From positions 992,001-1,056,000 of the forward strand of contig OZ238992.1 of the NCBI GenBank assembly GCA_965183885.1: 64,000 bases of DNA, read 5' to 3'. Position numbers and translations under genes: made by a program. This DNA comes from UWMA-0277 sp965183885 (GTDB lineage Bacteria; Bacteroidota; Bacteroidia; Flavobacteriales; BACL11). Shown here piece by piece: positions 8,626 through 16,698 of this stretch. The notes under the pieces are model-generated. The model had not been told where the DNA came from, made no database searches, and saw only the letters and a program-made list of their open reading frames with translations. The first letter of the stretch is position 1; every line of letters begins with the position of its first letter.

Positions 8626-9679
8626 TTTCCCAAACGAGCTCCATATCCCAGTTCGATCGTATTGTTATTTCTGATGGGTAATTAATTACCTGTTCAGCTT
8701 GTTGTTTTTCTTTCCAGTCTCCTGTAGTCCACTTTTTATCATTATTACTATCAATAATATATTTGAGTTGATATTTTCCTGCAGCAATATTCTCCATGGT
8801 ATATGGTGGCTTGCTAAAAGAGAAGTCATAAATTACTTTATCATCCTGAATAAGTTGAAAAACACAAGGTAGGTTTGTAGCGCTTGTAATTGTTAATTTT
8901 CCTAACATCTCAGTTGTACTACTATCAGCGCTTAAACTATCCTCTAGTATTTCAATAGTATCAGTACTTGTACTTTCAATACTAGGAAGAGGCTTAAAGC
9001 AGTTTAGGTTGATAAAACTATCCTTTTTAGCATTTATTATTTCTTTTTGAAAGGCAATAGACTCCCCTTCATCATAAATAAAATCAAAATCAGTTAATGC
9101 TACTACTTGATAATCACTAGTATTAAGGTTGGGGAAAAGAAACATCCCATTTTTATCACTTTTAGCAATATAGGAAGGGGTTTCTTTAAAAATAAGACTG
9201 TCTACTTTTGTAGTTTCATAGAGCATTACCCAGGCATTTTCTATAGGTTCTAGAGTATAGCTATCTTGTAGTTTGCCACTTATTTTAAGGCTATCTTGTG
9301 TCTCTGATGTTGTAAGAGTATAGCTTAATGTGTCAAGGATATTTCCTTCGTTATAGTCTTTAATACAACTGTTTAAAGCAAAATAGTAAGTCGTATTCTG
9401 CTTTAAGGAATCATCAATAGTGAGGTATAAACTTGTTCCTTTTATTGTTTTTTGGATGCGCTTAGTAAGAGGAGGAGAAACATAAAAGTTTTTCTGCCAT
9501 TCATTAAGCTGAATAAATTCATCAAATTGAAATGAAATAGTTTTAGTCTTTTTTTCTATTTTATTAATAAGAATAAGAGTTGGTGCATCTATATCTTTAT
9601 CTCCACCTGTAGGAGCCAACATACTTGCACAACTACTTAATAGTAATAGAAAAATGCTTAGGTAAGTAATAGTTTTCAT
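8609..9679 (-). CDS. Ig-like (Big_5/SbsA-type) domain lipoprotein
   Basis: A 356-residue lipoprotein. Residues 1-16 form a lipoprotein signal ending LLSSC, with the lipidated cysteine at C17. An SbsA-type Ig-like domain follows (about 30-110, starting near APTGGDKDIDAPT), and then carboxypeptidase-regulatory-like beta-sandwich modules (ISGKLQDSYTLEPIENAWV). This family is common in Bacteroidota next to housekeeping genes; its role is not established. The ATG at 9679 is chosen because an in-frame TTG at 9688 lies inside the -7 element. It follows comF on the same strand, 78 bases apart, and converges with the omega-amidase gene. Confidence 0.78.
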   Translation of the reverse strand: MKTITYLSIFLLLLSSCASMLAPTGGDKDIDAPTLILINKIEKKTKTISFQFDEFIQLNEWQKNFYVSPPLTKRIQKTIKGTSLYLTIDDSLKQNTTYYFALNSCIKDYNEGNILDTLSYTLTTSETQDSLKISGKLQDSYTLEPIENAWVMLYETTKVDSLIFKETPSYIAKSDKNGMFLFPNLNTSDYQVVALTDFDFIYDEGESIAFQKEIINAKKDSFINLNCFKPLPSIESTSTDTIEILEDSLSADSSTTEMLGKLTITSATNLPCVFQLIQDDKVIYDFSFSKPPYTMENIAAGKYQLKYIIDSNNDKKWTTGDWKEKQQAEQVINYPSEITIRSNWDMELVWEINLPN

Positions 9680-9685
9680 TAGTGG

Positions 9686-9693
9686 CAAAGGTA
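9686..9693 (-). promoter_or_regulatory. -7 promoter element of the Ig-like lipoprotein gene
   Basis: On the minus strand this reads TACCTTTG, followed by 6 bases and then the ATG at 9679. It implies a leaderless or nearly leaderless transcript. Confidence 0.55.
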
Positions 9694-9757
9694 ATTATTT
9701 AGTATTAAGAAATTAGGTTTATCTCTTTCATAAAAGGCTTTTGATTTAATTATAAGT

Positions 9758-10462
9758 TTATGCAACGCCAATAGTTGCAATACTTACTTTAACTCCTTTA
9801 ATGCTCAGTAGTTCATGGGCGCAAGCCTCTAGGGTAGCTCCTGTAGTAACGATATCGTCAATTAAAAGAATATGCTTATTTTCTAGTATAGTACTATTAT
9901 TAGTATTAAAACTTGCCGCCATATTTTCCCACCTACTAAAGCGTTTTTTTCTTGTTTGAGAGTCGGTATTTTCAGTACGGATAAGTACATTTAAAATTAC
10001 TTCTTTTTGTAGTATCGTTTGGATGCCTTTTGCAATATAATTACTTTGATTATAGCCTCTTTTTTGTTCCTTTTTTGGGTGTAAGGGAACAGGGATAATG
10101 GCATCAACTGTATTAAACTGATTATTTTCCTTTATAGCATAGCCTAGTTGTTTCCCTAAAAATATACCAAGATTTTTATTGTCTTTATATTTTAACTGGG
10201 AAATTAATTTTTGAAGACTACCACCTTTATTAAAAATAAAGAGAGCTACTGCATTCTCAAGCATTACTCTACCCCAAAATAGTTTACTAACATTATTATT
10301 TGGTTCTTTAAAACAATTTGTTTTAGGGATTTTATGCTGGCAATTGATGCATATGAATTCTTCTTGTTTTAATAAATTCTCATAACAGATTAAACATAAA
10401 TCGGGGTAAAACAGAGCAATAAAGTCTTTAAGTATTGATTTGCTAATTTGTATAATTTGCAT
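9758..10462 (-). CDS. comF: ComF family phosphoribosyltransferase-like protein
   Basis: A 234-residue cytosolic protein of the ComF/GntX family, linked in other bacteria to natural transformation and DNA uptake. The N-terminus has a Cys4 zinc knuckle (C23-x2-C26 and C38-x2-C41), and the C-terminal half carries the PRPP-binding signature ILLIDDIVTTGAT. The frame runs upstream through the nrdJ terminator to 10522, but the promoter element and hairpin there favour the ATG at 10462. Its enzymatic activity is unknown. Whether this organism is naturally competent cannot be judged from one gene. Confidence 0.87.
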   Translation of the reverse strand: MQIIQISKSILKDFIALFYPDLCLICYENLLKQEEFICINCQHKIPKTNCFKEPNNNVSKLFWGRVMLENAVALFIFNKGGSLQKLISQLKYKDNKNLGIFLGKQLGYAIKENNQFNTVDAIIPVPLHPKKEQKRGYNQSNYIAKGIQTILQKEVILNVLIRTENTDSQTRKKRFSRWENMAASFNTNNSTILENKHILLIDDIVTTGATLEACAHELLSIKGVKVSIATIGVA

Positions 10463-10466
10463 AAAC

Positions 10467-10474
10467 GAAATATA
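10467..10474 (-). promoter_or_regulatory. -7 promoter element of comF
   Basis: The minus strand reads TATATTTC (one mismatch to TAnnTTTG), 4 bases before the comF ATG. It has the same close spacing as at 5133 and 50036. Confidence 0.45.
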
Positions 10475-10490
10475 GCGAAAAAAGAATAAT

Positions 10491-10514
10491 AAAAAACCCA
10501 GCGAAAGCTGGGTT
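10491..10514 (-). terminator. Terminator of nrdJ
   Basis: An 8-base stem (10495-10502 with 10507-10514, AACCCAGC/GCTGGGTT) around a four-base loop. On the minus strand it is followed by a U-run from the A-tract at 10491-10496. It lies 28 bases past the nrdJ stop and inside the spurious upstream extension of the comF frame. Confidence 0.85.
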
Positions 10515-10541
10515 CTATACATCTATATAAATACTTAGTTT

Positions 10542-13133
10542 TTATCCACACTTGCTATATCCACAACTAACGCATTTTAAGCATCCTTCTTCATATACTA
10601 AGCCTTCATCCCCACATTCTCCACAGGTATGATCACTAACCTTAGTACCATCAGCAATAAAGGTTTTAAGAGCTCTTACAACACCACTTTTCCAAGTATT
10701 GATATTATCATCATATAAGTTCATCTTTCCAATTAAATCAACAACATAATGTAAAGGCATACCGTGTCTTAATACTCCTGAAATTAATTTTGCATAGTTC
10801 CAGAATTCTTTATCAAATGAACGAGATAAACCTCCCATAGTTACTTTATAGCCTTCTTTATCTTCGTATTGAAAATCATATTGTGTTGTACCGTCATCTC
10901 TTTTAGTTTTGATTACCCACCCGTATTCAACAGCGGCAGGAACAGCAAATACATCTTCAGTTTTTCCTGTAAAGATCTCATAAGGTCTTCCATTTAATAG
11001 ACCAACAACAGCAATCCATTTTTCTTTATTATTTTGGAAACGAACTACTTTTGCATCTAATCTCTTAGGTCTTGATGGTGCTTTAGTTTCTTTAAACTCT
11101 GTATTTTCAAGTACATCACTTTTTCCTTTGTCATCAGCTGAAACTAATACTCCCGAACGAGAACCATCACGATAAACAGTAATTCCTTTTAGTCCTTGCT
11201 TCCAAGAATCTAAGTAGATATCACTTACTTTCTCAAGAGATACATCATTTGGTAAGTTAATTGTTGAACTTATAGAGTGTGTTACATATTTTTGAACTAC
11301 AGCTTGCATTTCAACTCTTTTTATCCAGTCAATTTCTGGAGCTGTTGATCCTGAATAAGGGCTTTTAGTAACATCAGTTTCTCCTGTTATTTCCATCCAT
11401 TTTTTAAGGTTATGGTGGTAAACAGTAAATTCTTGCCACTTATCTCCTGAGTCATCAATAAAATCAACTTTTTCTTCAGTATCTTGTTCGTTTAGTTTTC
11501 TTCTTCTTTTGTAATGTGTCATAAACACAGGCTCAATTCCTGAAGAAGTTTGAGCAAGCATACTTAATGTCCCTGTAGGAGCTACAGTACTAATAGAGAT
11601 ATTTCTTCTTCCAAACTTCATCATTCTTTCATAAACTTCAGGAAGTTCAGCTTCCATCATTTGTACAAACTCAGATGTTTTTTCAATTTCGGCATCAAAA
11701 CCAACAAAACTTCCTCTAGATAAAGACATGTCAATTGAACTATCAAATTCAGCTCTACATTTTTCTTTCATCATTGATTCTACCATTGCTATGGCTTCAT
11801 CAGAGTCAATTGCCATCCCTAAGGCAGCAACCATATCAGCTAATGCTGTAAATCCTAATCCTGTTCTTCTTCCTTCTTTTCCAGTTTTAAGTAATAGCTC
11901 CCAAGTTTCTCTTTCTACAGCTTTGATATTTTCAGGTTCATCATCTGCATCTACTTTTTTAAGTATTCTTCCAATCGCTTCAGTTTCTAAATCAACTAAA
12001 TCATCCATTAATCGTTGCCCTTCATAAGTTGCTTTATAGAAGTCTTCCATTAGGAACTTAGCATCTTTAGTAAAAGGGTTTTCAACGAAATTGAAAAGGT
12101 TTAATGCAATTAACCTACAGCTATCCCCTCCTTGCATTGCAATTTCAGAACAAGGGTTAGTTGATGTATTTTCATATCCTGGGTATACTGATGATGTAGA
12201 GTACCAGTGCTGTCTGTCCCAGAAAATTAATCCTGGTTCAGCAGTGTTATGTGCACACTTAATAATAGTATCCCAAAGCTCCTTTGCTTGTACAGTCCTA
12301 GTGAATTTAGGTTCTTCAGAGTCAATTGGCCACCTGTGAGTGTACTCAGTATTATTTTCAACAGCTTTCATAAACTCATCAGATAAACGGATAGAGATAT
12401 TTGCTCCTGTTACTTTTTGTAGGTCTTGCTTTATAGTAATAAAATCCTCTACATCAGGGTGAGCAATATCCATAGATAACATTAAAGCTCCTCTTCTTCC
12501 ATTTTGAGCAACTTCTCTGGTAGTATTAGAGAAACGATTCATAAATGATACTGCTCCTGAAGTTGTTCCAGCAGCATTAGAAACTCTCGACCCTGAAGGT
12601 CTTAAGTTAGAGATGTCAACTCCAACACCACATCTTCTTTTAAATAATTGCGCTAATTGCTGATCAGTATAAAATACTCCTCCGTAAGAATCGTGTAATT
12701 CAGGAACAACAATACAGTTAGATAATGAAGCTAATTTATAATGATTTCCTAATGAGCTCATTACACTTCCTTGAGGAACAATATATCCAAAGTCTTTAAA
12801 TAAGCTATAAACTTTCTCTTCTGTTAGCTCTTCTCTTTCTTGACCATACTTTGACAAAAATTTAGCGCTGCCATTTAGGTTATATTTTAACTTATAATCT
12901 GCTTCAATTCTTCCAAATTCTCTTGCCATTCTTACATGCATATCATTTGGAGATTGCTCAACAAACTCACCGTCATAATTTTTCATAGCATACTTATTCA
13001 TCCAAGTAGTTGCTGCTAGTTCGTCACCTTTAAAATAAGCAACAGAAGATTCTAATACTTGGTCGTACGAATAAACTTTATCTTTATTTTTCTTTGAAGA
13101 AGTATCCTTTGTATTTTTTGTTATTGTGGTCAT
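10542..13133 (-). CDS. nrdJ: Adenosylcobalamin-dependent (class II) ribonucleotide reductase
   Basis: An 863-residue enzyme making deoxyribonucleotides with a B12 cofactor and no need for oxygen. Key residues have family spacing: C140 (SLSNC), C328 and E330 in NPCSE (thiyl radical and proton-accepting sites), and C339 as the second redox cysteine. GCGVGVDIS and PTGTLSMLA are further family motifs. The C-terminal tail has four CxxC-like pairs (CGECG, CLKCVSCG) for reduction or zinc binding, as in the TSCPD-containing NrdJ type. The 184-base upstream gap has a weak minus-strand -7 (TAAACTTG, 13191-13198). No cobalamin riboswitch was recognised there. Confidence 0.95.
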   Translation of the reverse strand: MTTITKNTKDTSSKKNKDKVYSYDQVLESSVAYFKGDELAATTWMNKYAMKNYDGEFVEQSPNDMHVRMAREFGRIEADYKLKYNLNGSAKFLSKYGQEREELTEEKVYSLFKDFGYIVPQGSVMSSLGNHYKLASLSNCIVVPELHDSYGGVFYTDQQLAQLFKRRCGVGVDISNLRPSGSRVSNAAGTTSGAVSFMNRFSNTTREVAQNGRRGALMLSMDIAHPDVEDFITIKQDLQKVTGANISIRLSDEFMKAVENNTEYTHRWPIDSEEPKFTRTVQAKELWDTIIKCAHNTAEPGLIFWDRQHWYSTSSVYPGYENTSTNPCSEIAMQGGDSCRLIALNLFNFVENPFTKDAKFLMEDFYKATYEGQRLMDDLVDLETEAIGRILKKVDADDEPENIKAVERETWELLLKTGKEGRRTGLGFTALADMVAALGMAIDSDEAIAMVESMMKEKCRAEFDSSIDMSLSRGSFVGFDAEIEKTSEFVQMMEAELPEVYERMMKFGRRNISISTVAPTGTLSMLAQTSSGIEPVFMTHYKRRRKLNEQDTEEKVDFIDDSGDKWQEFTVYHHNLKKWMEITGETDVTKSPYSGSTAPEIDWIKRVEMQAVVQKYVTHSISSTINLPNDVSLEKVSDIYLDSWKQGLKGITVYRDGSRSGVLVSADDKGKSDVLENTEFKETKAPSRPKRLDAKVVRFQNNKEKWIAVVGLLNGRPYEIFTGKTEDVFAVPAAVEYGWVIKTKRDDGTTQYDFQYEDKEGYKVTMGGLSRSFDKEFWNYAKLISGVLRHGMPLHYVVDLIGKMNLYDDNINTWKSGVVRALKTFIADGTKVSDHTCGECGDEGLVYEEGCLKCVSCGYSKCG

Positions 13134-13317
13134 TGTATTGTTGTGATTATCAGATTATCGCGTTAAATTTTCTAATTTTTTTACTGACTACAAGTTTAGA
13201 AATATTATCAAAAATTCAGCTACTATATAGGCTTGGATCTTAATATTTTTTTCAACAAAAAGTTAATAAAAATAAATTACTAGATAGGACTATAAGTTGT
13301 AAGGACTAATCTTAATT

Positions 13318-13959
13318 TTATGATGCATTTGCTAGTGCCTTAAGAGCTAGAATGTCTTTTGGGGTAAGCAGTTTTCTACTTTTAAGGATAAGGTCTTTAT
13401 TTGCAAATTCTTTAAGGAGCTTCTTTAAATAACTTTGAGTAGTTCCTACAATGCTTGCAAGCTCTTCAGGGTCATACGAAAAGGTATATGAATTTTCTTT
13501 TTCCTTTACTTTATTTCCGTAAAATAGTATTGCATCAGCTAATCTACTTGCTGTTTTTTTTTGCATTTTTGAAAGTCGTTTTTCAATATAGTCAATACGG
13601 CTACAAAGCACTGTAAGTAATTGCTTCTTAATTTTAGGGTCTGTGTTTAATAGCGTTTTAAAATCTGTATTAGAAATCTGTATATACTTTGAGTTTTCTG
13701 ATGCTGTAACATCAAAGTTATGTTTTTGGTTATTAAAAAAAGAGTAAAGTCCTACAAGGTCGCCTTCTTCAGCATACCACAAAACAAAGGAATCATAATT
13801 CTTTTTCTTCTTAACTATTTTAAAGCTGCCATTTATTAAAAGATATACTCCATTGATAGGGCTACCTTCAGTATATATTGATGTTCCTTTTTTCACAGCA
13901 ATACTTTTGCTTAGTGGAAAATGGTTTACAATAATATCTTTAATAGCTTTTTTAGGCAT
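13318..13959 (-). CDS. Crp/Fnr family transcriptional regulator (no Fe-S cysteines)
   Basis: A 213-residue regulator with an N-terminal cyclic-nucleotide-binding-like barrel (about 20-110), a dimer helix (about 115-145) and a C-terminal winged helix-turn-helix (PEELASIVGTTQSYLKKLL, about 165-190). It lacks the N-terminal cysteine group of FNR, so it is probably not an oxygen sensor itself. Its own promoter carries an FNR-like box at 14011-14022, 23 bases before the -7 element, suggesting activation by one of the FNR-like proteins in this window. It sits between nrdJ and a second Crp/Fnr gene. Confidence 0.85.
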   Translation of the reverse strand: MPKKAIKDIIVNHFPLSKSIAVKKGTSIYTEGSPINGVYLLINGSFKIVKKKKNYDSFVLWYAEEGDLVGLYSFFNNQKHNFDVTASENSKYIQISNTDFKTLLNTDPKIKKQLLTVLCSRIDYIEKRLSKMQKKTASRLADAILFYGNKVKEKENSYTFSYDPEELASIVGTTQSYLKKLLKEFANKDLILKSRKLLTPKDILALKALANAS

Positions 13960-13979
13960 CTTTTAATTCAAATTTGATG

Positions 13980-14022
13980 CAAAGTTAAGCGTAAAGAAAT
14001 ACCTAGAGTATGATATTAATCA
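13980..14022 (-). promoter_or_regulatory. FNR-like box and -7 element of the Crp/Fnr gene
   Basis: TGATATTAATCA (14011-14022) fits TGAT-N4-ATCA. The -7 element TAACTTTG reads on the minus strand from 13987 to 13980. The 23-base gap puts the box centre near -41.5, the usual position for class II activation. No -33 element is present, as expected of an activator-dependent promoter. Confidence 0.55.
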
Positions 14023-14035
14023 TGCAAGAAGAAGT

Positions 14036-14755
14036 TTAGTCGAATATCTTTGCGATATGAGTAAGTTCTCTAATATTAATGATACTTACTTTTTTACCAT
14101 TAAAATCAATTACGCCATCTTTTTTAAATTCAGATAAAGTACGAATAGTAGTTTCGGTAGTAGCTCCAGCAATGTCAGAGATCTCTTTTCTGGTAAGGGT
14201 AATATTAATTGTTTTTCCATCTTCTAAAAGTCCGAAAGAGCCTTTTAGCATTAGTAGTGATTCAGCAATACGTTCTCTCACAGGTTTCTGAGCCATATTC
14301 ATTATCTTATTTTCAGAACCCTTTAGGTCTTTAGTAAGGTGGGTAATAGTTTTTAACATTAGAGCGTTGTTGCTATCCAACACTTTATTAAAAGCATTTT
14401 TAGTAATGTGGCAAATAACAGCTCCTTCCATAGCTGTTGCTGAGGCAGAATAAGCTTCAGAGCTTAGTAAAGCTCTATATCCTAAAATATCTCCTTTTTT
14501 AGCGAAGCGAACTATCTGATCTTTACCTGATTCTCCTAGTTTGTGTATTTTTATTTTTCCCTCAGAAACACAAAATAGTCCAAAAGGTTGATTTCCTTCA
14601 TGAAAAATGATTTGACCTTTTTTGTAACTGTGGTGAGTTTTATTTACAGAAATATCTTTTAATTCTTGAGATTGTAAATCACAGAAAAAAGAAGATCCAG
14701 AATCGGCACATTCATCGCACGACCTTGGAAAACTTTCTAGTTCTTTGTTAGTCAT
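14036..14755 (-). CDS. Crp/Fnr family regulator with FNR-type cysteines
   Basis: A 239-residue regulator with a cNMP-binding-like barrel, dimer helix and C-terminal helix-turn-helix (RKEISDIAGATTETTIRTL). The N-terminus has C13-x2-C16 and C25, and C115 in the segment EGAVICHI aligns with C122 of E. coli FNR. Four candidate [4Fe-4S] ligands are therefore present, and oxygen or NO sensing is plausible. The ATG at 14755 is used because an upstream in-frame TTG at 14773 falls inside the promoter. It is followed by another Crp/Fnr gene on the same strand, 76 bases away. Confidence 0.85.
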   Translation of the reverse strand: MTNKELESFPRSCDECADSGSSFFCDLQSQELKDISVNKTHHSYKKGQIIFHEGNQPFGLFCVSEGKIKIHKLGESGKDQIVRFAKKGDILGYRALLSSEAYSASATAMEGAVICHITKNAFNKVLDSNNALMLKTITHLTKDLKGSENKIMNMAQKPVRERIAESLLMLKGSFGLLEDGKTINITLTRKEISDIAGATTETTIRTLSEFKKDGVIDFNGKKVSIINIRELTHIAKIFD

Positions 14756-14770
14756 ATTTGTAGGTTTTTG

Positions 14771-14778
14771 CAAATATA
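14771..14778 (-). promoter_or_regulatory. -7 promoter element of the FNR-like gene
   Basis: The minus strand reads TATATTTG, an exact TAnnTTTG match, 15 bases before the ATG at 14755. No TGAT-N4-ATCA box lies upstream, unlike the other two Crp/Fnr genes. Confidence 0.6.
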
Positions 14779-14818
14779 AAACAATGAAATGAATAGTTCT
14801 CTAATAATAGAGAGAAAT

Positions 14819-15508
14819 CTATAAAGTAACAGTATTTATAATACTTTTAAATAGGATAAGCCCATCCTCATTATTTAGCTCTTTATCAGCAGCTCTTTCT
14901 GGGTGTGGCATCATTCCAAATACATTTCTTCCTAGGTTGCAAACACCTGCAATATTCATTAATGATCCATTAGGATTTGCTTGCTCTGTTATAGCGCCAT
15001 CAGCATCACAATACTTAAAAAGAATTTGATCATTATCAATTAATGATTCTAAAGTTGCTTCATCAGCAAAATATCTCCCCTCTCCATGTGCAATAGGAAT
15101 TTTTATTGCAGAATCAGTATAGGCATTAGTTACAGTAGTGTTTTTTGTAACTGTTTTTAAATGAATATTTTTACAAATAAACTTATGGCTTGTGTTGTGT
15201 AAGAGTGCTCCAGGAAGTAATCCTGTTTCAGTTAATATCTGAAAGCCATTACAGATTCCCATTACATAGCCCCCATTATTAGCAAATTCAATTACTTTAG
15301 TCATAATTGGAGAGAACTTTGCAATAGCTCCTGATCTTAAGTAGTCTCCAAATGAGAACCCTCCAGGAAGTATGATAAAATCACAACCTTGTAAATCAGT
15401 ATCCTTATGCCAAAGTTTTACAACTTCTTTTTTCATGATAGTTTCAAGAACATATACCATGTCCATATCACAGTTTGAGCCAGGGAAAACAACTACACCA
15501 AATTTCAT
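14819..15508 (-). CDS. purQ: Phosphoribosylformylglycinamidine synthase, glutaminase subunit
   Basis: A 229-residue class I glutamine amidotransferase subunit supplying ammonia to PurL in the fourth step of purine synthesis. The catalytic triad is complete: C86 in GICNGFQ, and H202 and E204 in MPHPERA. The oxyanion motif LPGGFSFGDYLRSG is intact. This is the stand-alone PurQ of the PurQ/PurL/PurS type; purL and purS are not in the window. A -7 element lies 21 bases upstream. purD, another purine gene, is 1.2 kb away. Confidence 0.94.
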   Translation of the reverse strand: MKFGVVVFPGSNCDMDMVYVLETIMKKEVVKLWHKDTDLQGCDFIILPGGFSFGDYLRSGAIAKFSPIMTKVIEFANNGGYVMGICNGFQILTETGLLPGALLHNTSHKFICKNIHLKTVTKNTTVTNAYTDSAIKIPIAHGEGRYFADEATLESLIDNDQILFKYCDADGAITEQANPNGSLMNIAGVCNLGRNVFGMMPHPERAADKELNNEDGLILFKSIINTVTL

Positions 15509-15529
15509 ATCAGATTTTTTTTAATGAGG

Positions 15530-15537
15530 CAAATTTA
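15530..15537 (-). promoter_or_regulatory. -7 promoter element of purQ
   Basis: The minus strand reads TAAATTTG, an exact consensus match, 21 bases before the purQ ATG and just after the stop of the upstream DUF6427 gene. Confidence 0.55.
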
Positions 15538-15541
15538 CACA

Positions 15542-16468
15542 TTATAAAACAATCATGTACTTATAATAGCAGGAAGAAATCACTAACATTAAAAATAATA
15601 ATGTTGCTATTTTTCTGGATTTTGAATAGATGAAGTAATTTCCAATTATTACTGCTAATGGAGTTGCCAAAAGATACCAGCTACTCCCTAAAGAAATCAT
15701 AAAAAGGCATAATAGAAAATAAAATAAGATGATTAAAAATGATTTTCTGGATTGAATACTTTTTTTATATAGCCATTTAAATAATTCAATAAATGAAAAA
15801 ATACTAATGATTACAAGTGTGCTAATCCAAATTAATTCTGCGAGTTTAAAGTTCTTGTAGTCAGGAAATGATATAAGTTGAAAATTACTATAATTTGGCA
15901 ATTGTAATGAAGATCCGTTTAGTTTTAAGTATATTAAATAAAACATTAAAGGGGTGCAGTACCCTATAAATATTGTAGTAATTGTTCTCCAATTTAGGTT
16001 CCTGTAGTTAATGCTGCTAATAATCATTAGAAGCCCTAGGATAAATAAGTTGGGAGTAAAAAAAGTTAATATTGCTAATATAAAACTAGCATTAAATAAT
16101 TGAGAGAAAGGATATTCTTTTTGGTGACTTTCAAATAGATAGTTAATATAAAATAATAAGAAGAAAGAAATGAACCATTCGTTAATAGTGTTAAGAAATG
16201 GGGTGCAGATCAACAGGTAAATAAAACCTAGTACTAGGTTGTCTTTTCGGATAATATTTTTCTCATAAATTAAGTTGTTAAGTCCTAGCGCATGGAAAGT
16301 AGGGATTAATATTCCCAATATTAATACTAAATAAGGAGAAGCCCAGGGGTGAGAAAAAATGTTGTTTAAATCAGAATTTAATAGAGGTAGGCATGCAAAT
16401 AAAATGCAAAAACCAATAAAAAATAAAATTATTGAAGGTTTGGGATTTATAAGGTGCTTTAGTAACAT
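15542..16468 (-). CDS. DUF6427 family multi-pass membrane protein
   Basis: A 308-residue protein with about eight to nine hydrophobic helices spread over the whole length and no soluble domain. The sequence looks like the Bacteroidota DUF6427 family (residues 7-9 are NPK, with conserved Asn/Trp positions in the central loops). The function is unknown. In flavobacteria this family is found near purD and the small DUF6341 protein, and here the DUF6341-like gene starts 54 bases away on the opposite strand. purQ lies 33 bases downstream on the same strand. Confidence 0.7.
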   Translation of the reverse strand: MLLKHLINPKPSIILFFIGFCILFACLPLLNSDLNNIFSHPWASPYLVLILGILIPTFHALGLNNLIYEKNIIRKDNLVLGFIYLLICTPFLNTINEWFISFFLLFYINYLFESHQKEYPFSQLFNASFILAILTFFTPNLFILGLLMIISSINYRNLNWRTITTIFIGYCTPLMFYLIYLKLNGSSLQLPNYSNFQLISFPDYKNFKLAELIWISTLVIISIFSFIELFKWLYKKSIQSRKSFLIILFYFLLCLFMISLGSSWYLLATPLAVIIGNYFIYSKSRKIATLLFLMLVISSCYYKYMIVL

Positions 16469-16496
16469 TGTATTATTTAAAAAATATATAAGTTTG
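16468..16496 (+). promoter_or_regulatory. Promoter of the DUF6341-like gene
   Basis: TTG at 16468-16470 and TAAGTTTG at 16489-16496 with an 18-base spacer fit the Bacteroidota promoter. The element lies 25 bases before the ATG at 16522 and within the divergent intergenic region. Confidence 0.6.
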
Positions 16497-16521
16497 CCAC
16501 TGTAAATTAAAACAAAAAATT

Positions 16522-16698
16522 ATGAACAAGATTTGGTATGGTATAGGCGATTTTTTTGAAGCTACTTTCGGAATTATTGACTCAATAGGAAACTCAATAA
16601 ATTACCTCTACATTGGTATAATCACAGCTTTTTTAGTAGTTTGGGTTTCAAAAATGGTAAAACATAGAAGAGACGGAGAGGAGCACGCTCAACTATAA
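16522..16698 (+). CDS. DUF6341-like 58-residue membrane protein
   Basis: A short frame of 58 residues starting MNKIWYGIGDFFEATFGIID, with one transmembrane helix (about 29-45) and a charged tail (KHRRDGEEHAQL). The N-terminal pattern, a short aromatic amphipathic helix with GIG-x-F-F-E, resembles the Bacteroidota DUF6341 family. It has a clear promoter and an ATG, and it is divergent from the DUF6427 gene as a likely functional partner. Its last 6 bases overlap the 3' end of purD on the opposite strand. Function is unknown. Short genes like this are easily missed by length-filtered gene calling. Confidence 0.75.
   Translation: MNKIWYGIGDFFEATFGIIDSIGNSINYLYIGIITAFLVVWVSKMVKHRRDGEEHAQL

Noticed and set aside
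11728..12339. Open frames on the plus strand inside nrdJ (11728-12027 and 12091-12339)
   Set aside because: They are antisense to well-conserved nrdJ coding sequence, have low-complexity Ser/Ala-rich translations and no promoter element, so they are shadows of codon bias.
13134..13317. Possible cobalamin riboswitch before the B12-dependent reductase
   Set aside because: No B12-box-like sequence or GC-rich paired regions were seen; only AT-rich DNA with a weak -7 element.
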